A stretch of DNA of 64,000 bases from Rubrivivax sp. (GCA_024641945.1 JAHECD010000002.1:25260-89259), one strand, 5' to 3'; shown: positions 8,696 through 18,177, counted from the first letter of the stretch. Notes: generated from the letters alone by a model not told the origin. A program made the numbers and translations.

Positions 8696-9340
8696 TCAAA
8701 GGCCGGCCCCGTCGCCGGTCAGTCCGTTGCTGATGGCATATCGGACGAGGTCTGCGTTGTTGTCGATGCGCAACTTTTGCATCAGCCGGGTCTTGTGTGT
8801 GCTCACCGTCTTTGCGCTCACGTGCAGCCGATCGGCGATGTCTCCCAGGCGCACGCCGGCCACGATCAGGCCGAGCACCTGACGTTCGCGTGCCGACAGC
8901 GTGTCGTGCAGCGGCATCGGCATCGACGCGTGATCGAACACCACGCCCTCGACCAGCGACGGGTCGATGAAGCGCCCGCCATCGACCACCCGTGCGATCG
9001 CTTCGAGCAGCACGTCGATGCTGCTGCCCTTGGCGACATAGCCGTTGGCCCCTGCCCGCAATGCCCTCGAGACGACCTGCCCGTCGATATGCATCGACAG
9101 CACCAGGATCGGCAGCGTCGGCCGCAGTTCGCGCAGGGCCTTGACCAGCGTCACCCCGCTCGGCCCCGGCATCTTCATGTCGAGCAGAACGAGATCGACG
9201 TTGCTGTCGACGGCGCGCTCCAGCGTGGCCGCGGCGCTGGCGGCCTCGGCCGCCACGACCAGGTCGGGCCGGTCCGACAGGAGCTGCACCAGGCCACTGC
9301 GGACGATCGCGTGATCATCGGCGATGAGCAGGCGGATCAT
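8696..9340 (-). CDS. NarL/FixJ-type response regulator
   Basis: Protein of 214 residues. The receiver domain (1-120) has the acidic pair DD at 8-9, the phospho-acceptor Asp at 54 (LLDMKMP) and a conserved Lys near 104 (YVAKGS). The C-terminal LuxR-type helix-turn-helix is seen as LSARERQVLGLIVAG followed by IADRLHVSAKTVSTH. The start ATG overlaps the stop of the upstream histidine kinase by four bases (ATGA), so the two form a translationally coupled pair. Signal and targets are unknown. Confidence 0.95.
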   Translation of the reverse strand: MIRLLIADDHAIVRSGLVQLLSDRPDLVVAAEAASAAATLERAVDSNVDLVLLDMKMPGPSGVTLVKALRELRPTLPILVLSMHIDGQVVSRALRAGANGYVAKGSSIDVLLEAIARVVDGGRFIDPSLVEGVVFDHASMPMPLHDTLSARERQVLGLIVAGVRLGDIADRLHVSAKTVSTHKTRLMQKLRIDNNADLVRYAISNGLTGDGAGL

Positions 9341-11688
9341 GGGCGGGCTCCTGGCTCGGCAGGGGGTGGCAAGCGCACGCTGATGGTCGTGCCCGCACCG
9401 GGCCGGCTCTGGACATGGCATTGCGCGCCCAGCCGCAGCGCCCGCTCGCGCATGCCGAGCAGGCCGAAGTGCCCCAGCGCGCGGGCGCGCTGGGCGTCGA
9501 AGCCGCAGCCGTCGTCCCGCACCCGCATGCACAGGGCGCCGTCGATCCTCTGCAGCGACACCCAGACCTCGTTGGCACCTGCATGGCGCGCAATGTTGGT
9601 CAGCGACTCCTGGGCAATGCGGAAGAGTTCGATCGACGCCTTTTCGTCGAGGTCGACGTCGCCAATCGTCGTCTCCACGCGGCAAGGGGTCTCGGTGCGC
9701 AGCGTGAAGTCTTCGGCAAGCCATTCGAGCGCGGGAACCAGCCCGAGGTCGAGTGCGGCCGGCCGCAGGCTGAGGGCCACGTTGCGCGTGATTTCTATCG
9801 TGTCCTCGACCAGGCCGCGCAGCCTTTCGGCGGACGTTGCCACCGCGCGCATGTTGCCGATCCGCGATTGCAGGATGTCGAGCTGGAGTTTCATGGCGGT
9901 GAGCATCTGGCCGACTTCGTCGTGCACATCGAGTGCGATGCGCTTGCGTTCCTGGTCGAGTTCGTCCTCTCGGTGGCTGGAAAGCTCGCGCACCTGATCG
10001 CGTGCCTCGCGCAGCTCGATTTCGCCACGCTTGCGCTCGGTGATGTCCTGCAGCGTGCCAAAGAGCCGCAGCGCACGCCCGGGCCGCGCGCGTGCGGCCT
10101 CTCCGCGGGCGGTACCCCAGCCGGTGCTGCCGTCGGTGCGCATGAACTCGACTTCCACCTCGTAGGGCTGGCCCTGATCGATCGAATCCCGGACGGCGGC
10201 CTGCAGCCGCTGCCAGCTCTGTGGCCTGAAGAAACGCTCGCATGCCACGACAGCCAGATCGAGCGATGACAGGTCCACACGCAGGATTCGGCGGAGTTCG
10301 GGCGACAGGCTCAGGCGGTTGGCATCCTGCTGCCACGACCAACTCCCCAACTGGGCGATGCGTTGGGCCTGCGCGAGTTCGGCCGCGCTGGTGCGCAGCG
10401 CCGATTCGGCGTGCCGGCGCTCGGTGACGTCCTGTAGCGTTCCGGTCAGCCCGCGCACGACGCCGGTATCGGTGCGAACCACGCGGATCTGCATGTGCAG
10501 ATGTCGCACGCCGCCCGGCAATACCAGGCGCATGTCTTCGTCGGTGGGCTTCCAGTCGCCCTCGATCGCCCGGAACGTCCGGCTCACCCGCGGCAGGTCG
10601 TCGGCATGCACCCGCGCCAGGAAACGTGCGGTCGACGGCTCGCACTCGCCCGGTTCGTAACCCAGCAGCCTGAATGCCTCGTCGGACCAATGCTGGCGCA
10701 TCGAGGGAAGGTCGACACGCCAGTCGCCCAGGCGCGCGATCGTCTGGGCCTGCTGCAGGCGCGCGCGGCTCTCCCGAACCAGACGCTCATCCCGGCGCGG
10801 CTTGTCGATGTCGTTCAGCGTGCTGACGGCCCGCGTGGGTCGACCGTCGACGTCTTTCTGGAAGGTACGGCCCTGGGCGCGCAGCCAGATCCATCGACCG
10901 TCGCGGTGCATGCGGCGCGCTTCGAGATGAAAGGTTTCCGAATCGCCGCTGCGGATGCGTTCGCGTCCGGCCGCGAGAGCCGCGGCATCGTCCGGATGCA
11001 CCAAGGGCTCCCAGCCGGCCACGAACCACTCGCGCTCTTCGGGCCCGTACCCGAAGATGCGCAGGTACTCGTCGGAGTAGTAGCCACTTCGGCGGGGTAG
11101 CTCGATGTCGTACAGCCCGAGACCTGCGGTCATCAGGGCCACGCGCAGGCGTTGCTCGCTCGTCGCGAGCATCTCTTCGGCCTGCACGGCCGCGGTGACG
11201 TCCCGCGAGGCCGACAGCACCGAGGTGACCCTGGTCGGGTCGGCGGGATCCTCGTGCAGCGGCACGGCCAGGGTTTCGAGCCACGCCCAGGATCCGTCGT
11301 GGCGCCTGAACCGGTAGCGGGCCGTCTGCTGCGTGAAGCCCGCGAGCACACGGTCGCGCACGGCGTGACGCAGGCGGGCACGGTCGTCGTGGTGGTAGTA
11401 GTCGCTGGGATCGGCGCCGATCAATTCCTCTGGGGGGTACCCCAGAATGGCAAGCGACGACGGGCTGACGTACAGGTACCGTGATGAAGGTGCGTGCAGG
11501 GCCAGCAGATCGCGCCCTTGCTCGACGATGGCGCGGAACCGGTGCGCAATCACGGTGTCCACTGCACCGTTTGCGCCGCCCGGCCGCAGCGTCACCTCGC
11601 CGTTAGGCAGTGGTTGCGAATCAGGTGGCGAGTCGGCGGAGTTTTCGCGCTCGACACGGGCCGCCGGCGCAGTTTTTTGTTCTCCCAT
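9337..11688 (-). CDS. Soluble multi-PAS sensor histidine kinase (HisKA_3 type)
   Basis: Protein of 783 residues without a membrane segment. Four PAS/PAC units follow one another at about 45-165, 178-297, 312-424 and 440-553; two of the linkers end in the DVTERR / DITERK signature. A HisKA_3 dimerisation domain has the phospho-acceptor His at 589 (LDVHDEVGQ), and the HATPase domain (about 680-775) shows QESLTNIARHA (N box), DDGCGFD (G1) and GLLGMRERA. It is the cytoplasmic kinase partner of the regulator encoded downstream. Several PAS units suggest that more than one intracellular cue (redox, small ligand) is read. The start lies 23 bases after the gumN-like gene. Confidence 0.94.
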   Translation of the reverse strand: MGEQKTAPAARVERENSADSPPDSQPLPNGEVTLRPGGANGAVDTVIAHRFRAIVEQGRDLLALHAPSSRYLYVSPSSLAILGYPPEELIGADPSDYYHHDDRARLRHAVRDRVLAGFTQQTARYRFRRHDGSWAWLETLAVPLHEDPADPTRVTSVLSASRDVTAAVQAEEMLATSEQRLRVALMTAGLGLYDIELPRRSGYYSDEYLRIFGYGPEEREWFVAGWEPLVHPDDAAALAAGRERIRSGDSETFHLEARRMHRDGRWIWLRAQGRTFQKDVDGRPTRAVSTLNDIDKPRRDERLVRESRARLQQAQTIARLGDWRVDLPSMRQHWSDEAFRLLGYEPGECEPSTARFLARVHADDLPRVSRTFRAIEGDWKPTDEDMRLVLPGGVRHLHMQIRVVRTDTGVVRGLTGTLQDVTERRHAESALRTSAAELAQAQRIAQLGSWSWQQDANRLSLSPELRRILRVDLSSLDLAVVACERFFRPQSWQRLQAAVRDSIDQGQPYEVEVEFMRTDGSTGWGTARGEAARARPGRALRLFGTLQDITERKRGEIELREARDQVRELSSHREDELDQERKRIALDVHDEVGQMLTAMKLQLDILQSRIGNMRAVATSAERLRGLVEDTIEITRNVALSLRPAALDLGLVPALEWLAEDFTLRTETPCRVETTIGDVDLDEKASIELFRIAQESLTNIARHAGANEVWVSLQRIDGALCMRVRDDGCGFDAQRARALGHFGLLGMRERALRLGAQCHVQSRPGAGTTISVRLPPPAEPGARP

Positions 11689-11711
11689 GTCTCATTATGG
11701 GCTTCGACTTC

Positions 11712-12704
11712 TCAATGTGTGAAGCGGATGCGGTCGACCGAAAAGCCGCGTGCTGCCATCAACGCAGGCAGCGCGTTAGGCCCCGTCATGTGGAGCGCAC
11801 CGACGGCCGCGAACAGCCGCCTGCCGTCGGCATGCAGTGAGGCAATTCGGTCCGCCATGGCGGGGTTGCGGTCGTCGTTGAGCCGGCGCAGCGCAGCGCG
11901 GTCCTGCTCGGTGGCGACACATTCGCACCAGCGTTCGTAGTGCGCCAGTTCGTCCAGCCGGCCGGTGGCCCATGAGGTTGCGAGTCGCGCCGCACCACGC
12001 TGCGCGGCACCGGTTTCGATCTGCGCCAGCGTCTGATCGAGCATGTCGAGGGCCAGCGCCGGATCGCGCGGGATCAGGCTCGCCAGCTGCAACGTCACCG
12101 TCTCGAGGGCGACGATCGGCATCTGGCGCGCGCGGGCGGTGCTGGCCAGCATCGTTTCCTGCCCGAAGGCCGGTTCGAGCCCGGCGCGTCGCGCCGCAAG
12201 CATCGACAGCGTGACGGCGCGCATCAGCGGATGCTGGGGCGCCAGGGCCGCCGGGGCGACGCATGCGGCGGTCATCTGTTGCGCCAGACGGGTCTCGAGC
12301 GCCGGTGGGAGCGCGGGACTCTGCGGGTCGGCGGCAGTCCCCGCGGCGATGGTCTGCAGCGTGGCGGGGTCGGAGATATCGAGCTCGAGCGCGAGCGTGT
12401 CTGCTTCAAGCAAAGCGCGCCGTACCGTCGACCCCGGAAAGACCCATTCGAGCTTGCCGACATGAAGGGTGCCGTAAAGGTACGAGCTGTGACCGTCGCG
12501 GGTGATGCGCCAGAGAAAGCCGCGGTCGCGCGCGTTCCGTTGCGCCACCTGCAACGCTGCCGGCGTGGGCGCTTGTGACACGGGCGGGCAGTCTGGCGCT
12601 GCCACGGCGGTACCACCGCCGCAGCACAGCGCCAGCGTCGTCGCCAAGACGCCGACGGCGCGCCCGAGGCGATCTTTGGAACGGTGGCGGCCAGGCCGGG
12701 TCAC
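11712..12704 (-). CDS. TraB/GumN-family exported protein
   Basis: Protein of 330 residues. I place the start at GTG 12704, which overlaps the stop of the aspartic protease (GTGA). This gives a basic N-terminus followed by a hydrophobic stretch ending in TAVAA, a plausible Sec signal. The family hallmarks are present: SSYLYGTLHVGK near residue 65 with its GTLH motif, and FAAVGALHMTG near the C-terminus, two conserved GxxH-type motifs thought to be metal-binding. The biochemical role of bacterial GumN-like proteins is uncertain; related proteins have been proposed to be proteases. It is part of a five-gene minus-strand run from 14241 to 8696. Confidence 0.86.
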   Translation of the reverse strand: MTRPGRHRSKDRLGRAVGVLATTLALCCGGGTAVAAPDCPPVSQAPTPAALQVAQRNARDRGFLWRITRDGHSSYLYGTLHVGKLEWVFPGSTVRRALLEADTLALELDISDPATLQTIAAGTAADPQSPALPPALETRLAQQMTAACVAPAALAPQHPLMRAVTLSMLAARRAGLEPAFGQETMLASTARARQMPIVALETVTLQLASLIPRDPALALDMLDQTLAQIETGAAQRGAARLATSWATGRLDELAHYERWCECVATEQDRAALRRLNDDRNPAMADRIASLHADGRRLFAAVGALHMTGPNALPALMAARGFSVDRIRFTH

Positions 12705-13192
12705 GGACGCCCCCGGTCTGGGGGGTCGAGCCGCATCACGTCGTCGTGCAGCGTGATCCGCATCTTCGACAGCACGTCCATGCCGAGCAGCGGCTTGCCG
12801 AGCGCCGGCAGGACCGCGATGCGCAGGGCGGTGGCGCGGACCCCACCGTCGAGGTCGACATCGCCGGTGCTCAGGCGACCGTCGACGATGCCGCCGGCCG
12901 TGTCGGACGACACGCGGCCGCGTGTGCGCAGCCCCGCCCGATCTGCAAGCGCCTGCGGAACGGCGGTTGACGTGGCACCCGTGTCGACGAGGAAGTCCAC
13001 CGCCACACCGTTGAGACGGCCCGGCCAGTGGTAGTGGCCATCGTCCGCGCGACGCAGTTCGATCGTCTGGCCGTCGATCCGTATGCGGCTGGCCGCGGCT
13101 TGTCGCTGCCACCAAGAGATGCCCAAGAACAGCGCCAACCCGATCAACATCCAGACGGTGGCATGTTTCAGGCGCGCGGGCATTTCAGACAT
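12701..13192 (-). CDS. Membrane-anchored retropepsin-like aspartic protease (TIGR02281 type)
   Basis: Protein of 163 residues. One N-terminal membrane segment (about 11-28) is followed by a single retropepsin-fold domain with the catalytic motif DTGAT at residues 70-74 (context FLVDTGATST) and the distal LLGMDVLSKM motif. One active-site motif implies a homodimer, as in retroviral proteases. The orientation (short N-in tail, single helix) puts the protease domain in the periplasm. Substrates of this clan AA family are unknown. The stop overlaps the GTG start of the gumN-like gene. Start chosen at MSEMPAR because the longer frame to 13612 reads antisense through the hydrolase gene. Confidence 0.87.
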   Translation of the reverse strand: MSEMPARLKHATVWMLIGLALFLGISWWQRQAAASRIRIDGQTIELRRADDGHYHWPGRLNGVAVDFLVDTGATSTAVPQALADRAGLRTRGRVSSDTAGGIVDGRLSTGDVDLDGGVRATALRIAVLPALGKPLLGMDVLSKMRITLHDDVMRLDPPDRGRP

Positions 13193-13257
13193 GCCGCCGA
13201 GGGTCCGCGATCGACGCAAACGGGGGGCTCGTGAGGAAAGACTGCGGCCGGTCATGC

Positions 13258-14241
13258 TCACGTCGAAACGCGCACCGTCTGCTCGATGGCACCGAACACG
13301 GTCTGGCCATCGCGTCCTTTCATCTCGATGCGAATCGTGTCGCCTGCGCGCATGAATCCGGTCTTGGGCTCGCCGCCTTCGATCGTTTCGATCGCGCGCT
13401 TCTCGGCGATGCACGAATAGCCGCGGCTCCAGTCCTTGTTGCTCACCGTGCCCGAGCCGACGATGGACCCGGCCCGCACGCGCCGCGTCTTGCACAGGTG
13501 CGCGACGAGTTGGCCGAAGTGAAAGGTCATTTCGTCGCCGGCATTGCAGAGGCCGACGCGCTTGCCGTTCCAGGCCGATTCCAGGTTCAGGTGCAGACGG
13601 CCGCCATGCCATGCGTCGCCGAGTTCGTCGGGCGTCACCGCGACCGGGCCGAAGGCAGTCGCTGGCTTGCCCTGCACAAAGCCGAACCCCTTGGCCAGCT
13701 CCGCCGGGATCAGGTGGCGCAGGCTCCAGTCGTTGACCAGCATCAGCAGGCGCACGCCCTCCAATGCGGCCTCGGGCGTCACGCCCATCGGCAGGTCGCC
13801 CGTGACGACGGCGATCTCGGACTCGAAGTCGATTCCCCAGTCCTCGCTGGCGAAGACAGCATCGTCGCGCGGGCCCAGGAAGTCGTCGCTGCCACCCTGG
13901 TAGAGCAGTGGATCTTCATAGAACGTCTGCGGCAGCTCGGCACCGCGTGCACGCCGGACGAGTTCGACATGATTGACGAAGGCAGACCCGTCCGCCCACT
14001 GGTACGCACGCGGCAGGGGCGACATGCAAATGCGAGGGTCGAAGCTGAAGGCGTGGCGCGCCTTGCCGTCGTTGAGTGTGGCGTACAGGTCTTCGAGCTG
14101 GGGGGACAGGAAATTCCAGTCGTCGAGCAGCTGCTGCATGCGGGTGACGGTGCCGGTCGCAAAGTGCGCGCTCGACAGGTCGCGCGACACGACGACCAGT
14201 TGGCCGTCGCGGGAGCCGTCCTTGTAGGTGGCGAGTTTCAT
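13258..14241 (-). CDS. Fumarylacetoacetate hydrolase family protein
   Basis: Protein of 327 residues from ATG 14241. An N-terminal small domain is followed by the FAH catalytic fold. The metal-binding acidic pair appears as DFESEIAVV near residue 125, with NDWSLR and the GSGTVSNKDWSRG loop downstream. FAH-type enzymes cleave C-C bonds in acylpyruvates, such as fumarylacetoacetate in tyrosine and homogentisate breakdown, or act as related hydratases. No homogentisate dioxygenase or maleylacetoacetate isomerase gene is nearby, so the exact substrate is open. It is divergent from the DUF3108 gene, with only 45 bases between starts; the shared gap contains CACAAT / ATTGTG, a possible -10 element. 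Confidence 0.9.
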   Translation of the reverse strand: MKLATYKDGSRDGQLVVVSRDLSSAHFATGTVTRMQQLLDDWNFLSPQLEDLYATLNDGKARHAFSFDPRICMSPLPRAYQWADGSAFVNHVELVRRARGAELPQTFYEDPLLYQGGSDDFLGPRDDAVFASEDWGIDFESEIAVVTGDLPMGVTPEAALEGVRLLMLVNDWSLRHLIPAELAKGFGFVQGKPATAFGPVAVTPDELGDAWHGGRLHLNLESAWNGKRVGLCNAGDEMTFHFGQLVAHLCKTRRVRAGSIVGSGTVSNKDWSRGYSCIAEKRAIETIEGGEPKTGFMRAGDTIRIEMKGRDGQTVFGAIEQTVRVST

Positions 14242-14286
14242 TCTCTTGGGGGTGGTCCGTGCTGCCTTCGGTGGCACTATTGTGCG

Positions 14287-15381
14287 GTGCCTGCCCGCGT
14301 GTCGCCCTCTACCGCCAAGCCCCTGCGCCGTGGCTGGCGCGACGCCGCGCTGGCCGGCGTGCTGGTGACGACCGCCCACGCGTTGCTTCTCACCGAGGGC
14401 GCGGTCGGTCTGCGCCGCTTCGATGCCGCGCCTCCTGCGCCGGCCGCCACGGCGCTGCGGGTGCGCACGATTGCCATGCCCGGGCATGTCCTGCCCGCGC
14501 CAGATCCGCTGGACTCGAAGGCGCCGGCCACCGTGCCGGGGCCCGAGGGGCGCACGGGGCCTGTTCTCCCTCGCGTGTCCGCAGCCGGCCCGGGCGCCCG
14601 GCGATCTGGCGCGTCAGGGCCGGCGAAGCCCGCATCTTCGACGGCGCTGGCTGCGGCGCCAGATCGTGAATCGCCACGCGGCGCGACCGAATCGACGGCG
14701 ACACCGCCGTCCCTGCCCGACGACGGCCGCATCCTGCCGCCTGTGTACGCCACGCAGGTGGCGCCGCCCTTCGTCGCGCGTTTCGGGTTGTTTCGTGGCT
14801 CCCAAACCGGCTCGGGCGAACTCGCCTTCAGTGCCAGCGCCGACGGCTACGAGCTCACGATCCAGGGCGAGCTGGGGGGCCTCGAGGCGATCGCCCTTGC
14901 CAGTCGCGGCACCGTCGATGTACACGGGCTGGCACCCGTCCGATTCACCGAAAGGCGACGAGGCCGCGACCGCCAAGCGGCCAACTTCGACCGGGTGGCC
15001 GGACGTATCACCTACTCCGGCCCGCAGACCGTGCACGGGCTGCCCCACGGCACGCAGGATCGGTTGAGCTGGATGGTGCAGTTGCCCGCGATCGTGCAGG
15101 CCGACCCCGCCAGGTGGACCCAGGGAGCGACGATCGTGATGTTCGTTTCCGGCGCTCGGGGCGAGGCCGATGCCTGGACCTTCGAGGTGAAAGGCCTCGA
15201 GGACATCGGCGCCATGTCTGGGCTCGCAAGCCGCGCCCTGCACTTGTCTCGACAGCCCACAAGGCCCTACGACACCCGCGTCGAGATCTGGCTCGACCCG
15301 GAGCGCCACCATCTGCCGGCGCTGGTGCAGCTGACGACGGTGCCGGGCGGCGAAACCGTGAAAATGCGGCGCACCAACTGA
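14287..15381 (+). CDS. DUF3108 domain protein with Pro/Ala-rich linker
   Basis: Protein of 364 residues from GTG 14287 (GTG 14299 is an alternative). One hydrophobic segment near residues 18-35 follows a basic N-terminus, giving a membrane anchor or signal. A low-complexity Pro/Ala/Ser/Gly-rich linker extends to about residue 140, and the C-terminal 200 residues match DUF3108, seen in FRGSQTGSGELAF and PYDTRVEIWLDPERHHLPAL. DUF3108 proteins are periplasmic beta-rich proteins of unknown role. The ACTATTGTG just before the GTG may be a -10 element, which would give a leaderless or near-leaderless transcript. Confidence 0.82.
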   Translation: MPARVSPSTAKPLRRGWRDAALAGVLVTTAHALLLTEGAVGLRRFDAAPPAPAATALRVRTIAMPGHVLPAPDPLDSKAPATVPGPEGRTGPVLPRVSAAGPGARRSGASGPAKPASSTALAAAPDRESPRGATESTATPPSLPDDGRILPPVYATQVAPPFVARFGLFRGSQTGSGELAFSASADGYELTIQGELGGLEAIALASRGTVDVHGLAPVRFTERRRGRDRQAANFDRVAGRITYSGPQTVHGLPHGTQDRLSWMVQLPAIVQADPARWTQGATIVMFVSGARGEADAWTFEVKGLEDIGAMSGLASRALHLSRQPTRPYDTRVEIWLDPERHHLPALVQLTTVPGGETVKMRRTN

Positions 15382-15444
15382 GCGCCGGTGCGCCACTTGA
15401 AATTGTCCTGCGGGGTGCCAGCTAGGGGAGACGGAGGTCACTCG

Positions 15445-15714
15445 ATGCAGATGCTCTACAACTCGGACAGTTTTGTCGTGGTGCAGATGGACGTGCCCGC
15501 GGTGAAGGGGGATGCGCCCGCGCCGGCGCGCGGCGGCTATGAAATCGTCGACAAGACTGCGCGCAAGGAGATCTTCATCGAAGGCGCGCTGGCCGAAAGG
15601 TTCAAGCAGGGCGTCGAGGCCCTGGTCGAGCAGGGTGACTCCACCGAGGAGGCCTTCGACGATTACATCGCCGGCTTTGCTGGTCTGGCGCAGCAGCCCG
15701 TCGTGCTGCATTGA
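15445..15714 (+). CDS. DUF3567 family small protein
   Basis: Protein of 89 residues. It begins at ATG 15445 with a strong ribosome binding site GGAGGT at 15433-15438; the longer frame from 15388 is discarded for that reason. The N-terminus (MQMLYNSDSFVVVQ) and the core (GGYEIVDKTARKEIFI, then a helix ending in QGDSTEEAFDDYI) match DUF3567, a compact protein family of Burkholderiales with no known function. It is a useful taxonomic marker. The double AAA+ ATPase follows 107 bases downstream on the same strand. Confidence 0.88.
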   Translation: MQMLYNSDSFVVVQMDVPAVKGDAPAPARGGYEIVDKTARKEIFIEGALAERFKQGVEALVEQGDSTEEAFDDYIAGFAGLAQQPVVLH

Positions 15715-15821
15715 CGGTCTGGCTCGGTTGACCGGGGCAACCCGGGGGCAACAGGGCTTGCCGTCTAGCCGATGCTGCGGCAGGATGACTCGCAACGGGG
15801 GTCACCTGATGCGGGGTTGCC

Positions 15822-18137
15822 ATGGCCAGGACGAACGACGAGCGTTGGGTGCTGTCCCCCGGGGCGGCCGACGCGGCCGTGCTCGACCGGCTGTGCACGC
15901 ACTTCGTGCTCACGCTGACGCTCAAGCAGGCCGGCCGTTTCAACCTGCGGCGTGACTGCAACAGTCTGCTGGGCCTGACAGGGCGCCATCTCGTCTGGCC
16001 GGTGCCGGTACTCAATCGGCTTCGAAACTTCCTCAACCGGCGCTGCAAGGGCAACGAACATTGGCGCGGCCACGACGGGCTGGCCGACCAGGCCTTCATC
16101 GACCGCCACGGCCTGTGGCGCGGGCCGTACGAAGAAGGCACGCTGTTCTTCTACATCGACGAGTACGTCAAGGACGCGCCCAAGGACCTGCTTGCCGTCC
16201 TCGGCGCCACCCGCGAGTGGCTCGAGCGCCGGCTGAAGAAGGAGTCGACACTCGTCGAGAAGAATATCGATGCCCTGGCTGGGCTGCTGCAGCTGAATCC
16301 CGCCGAGCGTGCGCTGCTGCTCTACGGCACGCTGGCGCGCTACCAGCGCGACTTGCGTGGTTTGCTCGTCGAGTTCAAGGTGTCCAGCGCGCAGGAAGCT
16401 TACGCCGCGATCGCGGCCGTCGCCGGCGTCGAGGCGGGAGACGTGGCCGAGGCGCTGCGTGCCGGTTCGCGGCTCGAGCGCATCGGCATGGTCGAGAACC
16501 TGATCTCCGAACACAACATCACGGACCTGGCCGACCTGATGAAGGTCAGCGAACAGCTGCCCCCGGTGCTGATGCGCGAATACCGCGGCCCGAACGACCT
16601 GATGGCGGTCTTCACGCGGCCCGCGACGAAGAGCGAGTTGCAGCCGGCAGATTTCAATTTCGTCGTCGACGATGTGTCCGTGCTCACCGCGCTGCTGAAG
16701 AACGCCGTCTCGCGCCAGGAGCCAGGCATCAACGTGCTGTTGTACGGGCCGCCGGGCACCGGAAAGACCGAGCTGGCCAAGGTGTGCGCGCAGGCCGCCG
16801 GGCTCGACCTGTACGAAGTGGAATATGCCGACCGTGACGGCAATTCCCTGTCCGGGCGCGACCGCTACCGCAGCCTGCAGATCAGCCAGGTCTTCCTCAA
16901 GGGCAGCCATGACGTGGCCTTGCTTTTCGACGAGGTGGAGGACGTCTTCCCGCCGATCTCGAGCGACGCCGCGCAACTCATCGCCAGGCTCGACAGCAGC
17001 GACGCCGCACCCAGCGGCAGCGTCAGCGGCAAGGCGTGGGTGAACCAGATCCTCGAGACAAATCCGGTGCCGGTGATCTGGGTCACGAACCGGGTCGAGC
17101 AGATCGATCCCGCCTTCCGGCGCCGCTTCCAGTACCACCTTCAGCTGAAGTCCCCGCCGCCCGGTGCGCGCGAGGGTCTCGTCACGCGGGCCTTGGCGGG
17201 TGCAGAGGTGAGCGCCGGCTTCGCCAGCCGGCTTTCCGAGCGGCGCGGGCTCACGCCGGCGCAGATCCGCACGGCGGTGCGCTTTGCACGCCTGGCCGGC
17301 AGCGACCACGCGTCCTCCGGGATGGAGGCCCTGATCGAGCGACAGCTCGGCAATGCCGATCGGGCATTGGGCGGCAGCGTGTCGCGCGAGCGCGGGGCAC
17401 GCCCTGTGGTGACGTCGTACGACCTGGACCTTCTGAACGTCGAAGCGCGCTTCGAGGTGCCACGCATCGTCGAGGCGCTGAAGCGCCGTGGCCATGGGAC
17501 GCTGTGTTTCCACGGGGCGCCGGGCACGGGCAAGACGGCGCTGGCGGAACATATCGCGCAGGCGCTGCAGCGCCCGTTGATGGTCCGCCAGGCCAGCGAC
17601 CTGGCGAGCAAGTACGTGGGTGAGACCGAGCAGAACATGGCCCGGATGTTCGAGGAGGCACAGAGCGAAGAGGCCGTGCTGCTGCTCGACGAGGCCGACA
17701 GCTTCCTGCGCAGCCGTCGCATGGCCGAGCGCAACTACGAGGTGACCGAAGTCAACGAGATGCTGCAAGGCATGGAGCGTTTCGCGGGCATCTTCATCTG
17801 CACCACCAACCTCTTCGACGAGCTCGACGAGGCGGCGTTGCGGCGGTTCACCTTCAAGATCAGGTTCCACCCGCTGAAGGCCGGGCAACGTGAGCGCATG
17901 TTCGTGGCCGAGGCGCTGTCGGGCGACAGCGCACGGCTCACCGCCGAGCAGCGGTCCCGCCTCGACGCGCTGGATCACCTCGTGCCGGGCGACTTTGCGG
18001 CCGTGAAACGCCAGGTGGAAATCCTGGCCGAACCGTTCGAGCCGGACGAGTTTCTCGCCCAGCTCGAAGGCGAGCATCGCGTCAAGCCGGAAGTCAGACT
18101 GCGCCGCAGCGTGGGTTTCGTCGCACTTCAGCGCTGA
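15822..18137 (+). CDS. Double AAA+ ATPase with an unassigned N-terminal region
   Basis: Protein of 771 residues. Two complete AAA modules are visible. The first has Walker A GPPGTGKT at 309-316, Walker B LLFDEVED at 367-374 and an arginine-finger region at DPAFRRRF. The second has GAPGTGKT at 565-572, LLLDEAD at 620-626 and DEAALRRF. Region 596-602 (KYVGETE) is the classic AAA pore/linker signature. The first 280 residues are mostly helical with no domain I recognise. The arrangement recalls Cdc48/NSF-like or ClpX-like remodelling ATPases, but no substrate-binding domain is apparent. Cytosolic. Neighbours (DUF3567, GGDEF/EAL) give no direct clue. Confidence 0.85.
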   Translation: MARTNDERWVLSPGAADAAVLDRLCTHFVLTLTLKQAGRFNLRRDCNSLLGLTGRHLVWPVPVLNRLRNFLNRRCKGNEHWRGHDGLADQAFIDRHGLWRGPYEEGTLFFYIDEYVKDAPKDLLAVLGATREWLERRLKKESTLVEKNIDALAGLLQLNPAERALLLYGTLARYQRDLRGLLVEFKVSSAQEAYAAIAAVAGVEAGDVAEALRAGSRLERIGMVENLISEHNITDLADLMKVSEQLPPVLMREYRGPNDLMAVFTRPATKSELQPADFNFVVDDVSVLTALLKNAVSRQEPGINVLLYGPPGTGKTELAKVCAQAAGLDLYEVEYADRDGNSLSGRDRYRSLQISQVFLKGSHDVALLFDEVEDVFPPISSDAAQLIARLDSSDAAPSGSVSGKAWVNQILETNPVPVIWVTNRVEQIDPAFRRRFQYHLQLKSPPPGAREGLVTRALAGAEVSAGFASRLSERRGLTPAQIRTAVRFARLAGSDHASSGMEALIERQLGNADRALGGSVSRERGARPVVTSYDLDLLNVEARFEVPRIVEALKRRGHGTLCFHGAPGTGKTALAEHIAQALQRPLMVRQASDLASKYVGETEQNMARMFEEAQSEEAVLLLDEADSFLRSRRMAERNYEVTEVNEMLQGMERFAGIFICTTNLFDELDEAALRRFTFKIRFHPLKAGQRERMFVAEALSGDSARLTAEQRSRLDALDHLVPGDFAAVKRQVEILAEPFEPDEFLAQLEGEHRVKPEVRLRRSVGFVALQR

Positions 18138-18177
18138 TCCGATCCCCCATCCGTGGGGCCGGAGCGCCGATACTGCC

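Noticed and set aside
6683..9997. Open frame of 1104 codons on the plus strand
   Set aside because: It runs antisense through the FIST, phaM, regulator and kinase genes; composition is Arg/Ala/Gly-rich with no motif, the usual mirror of GC-rich coding DNA.
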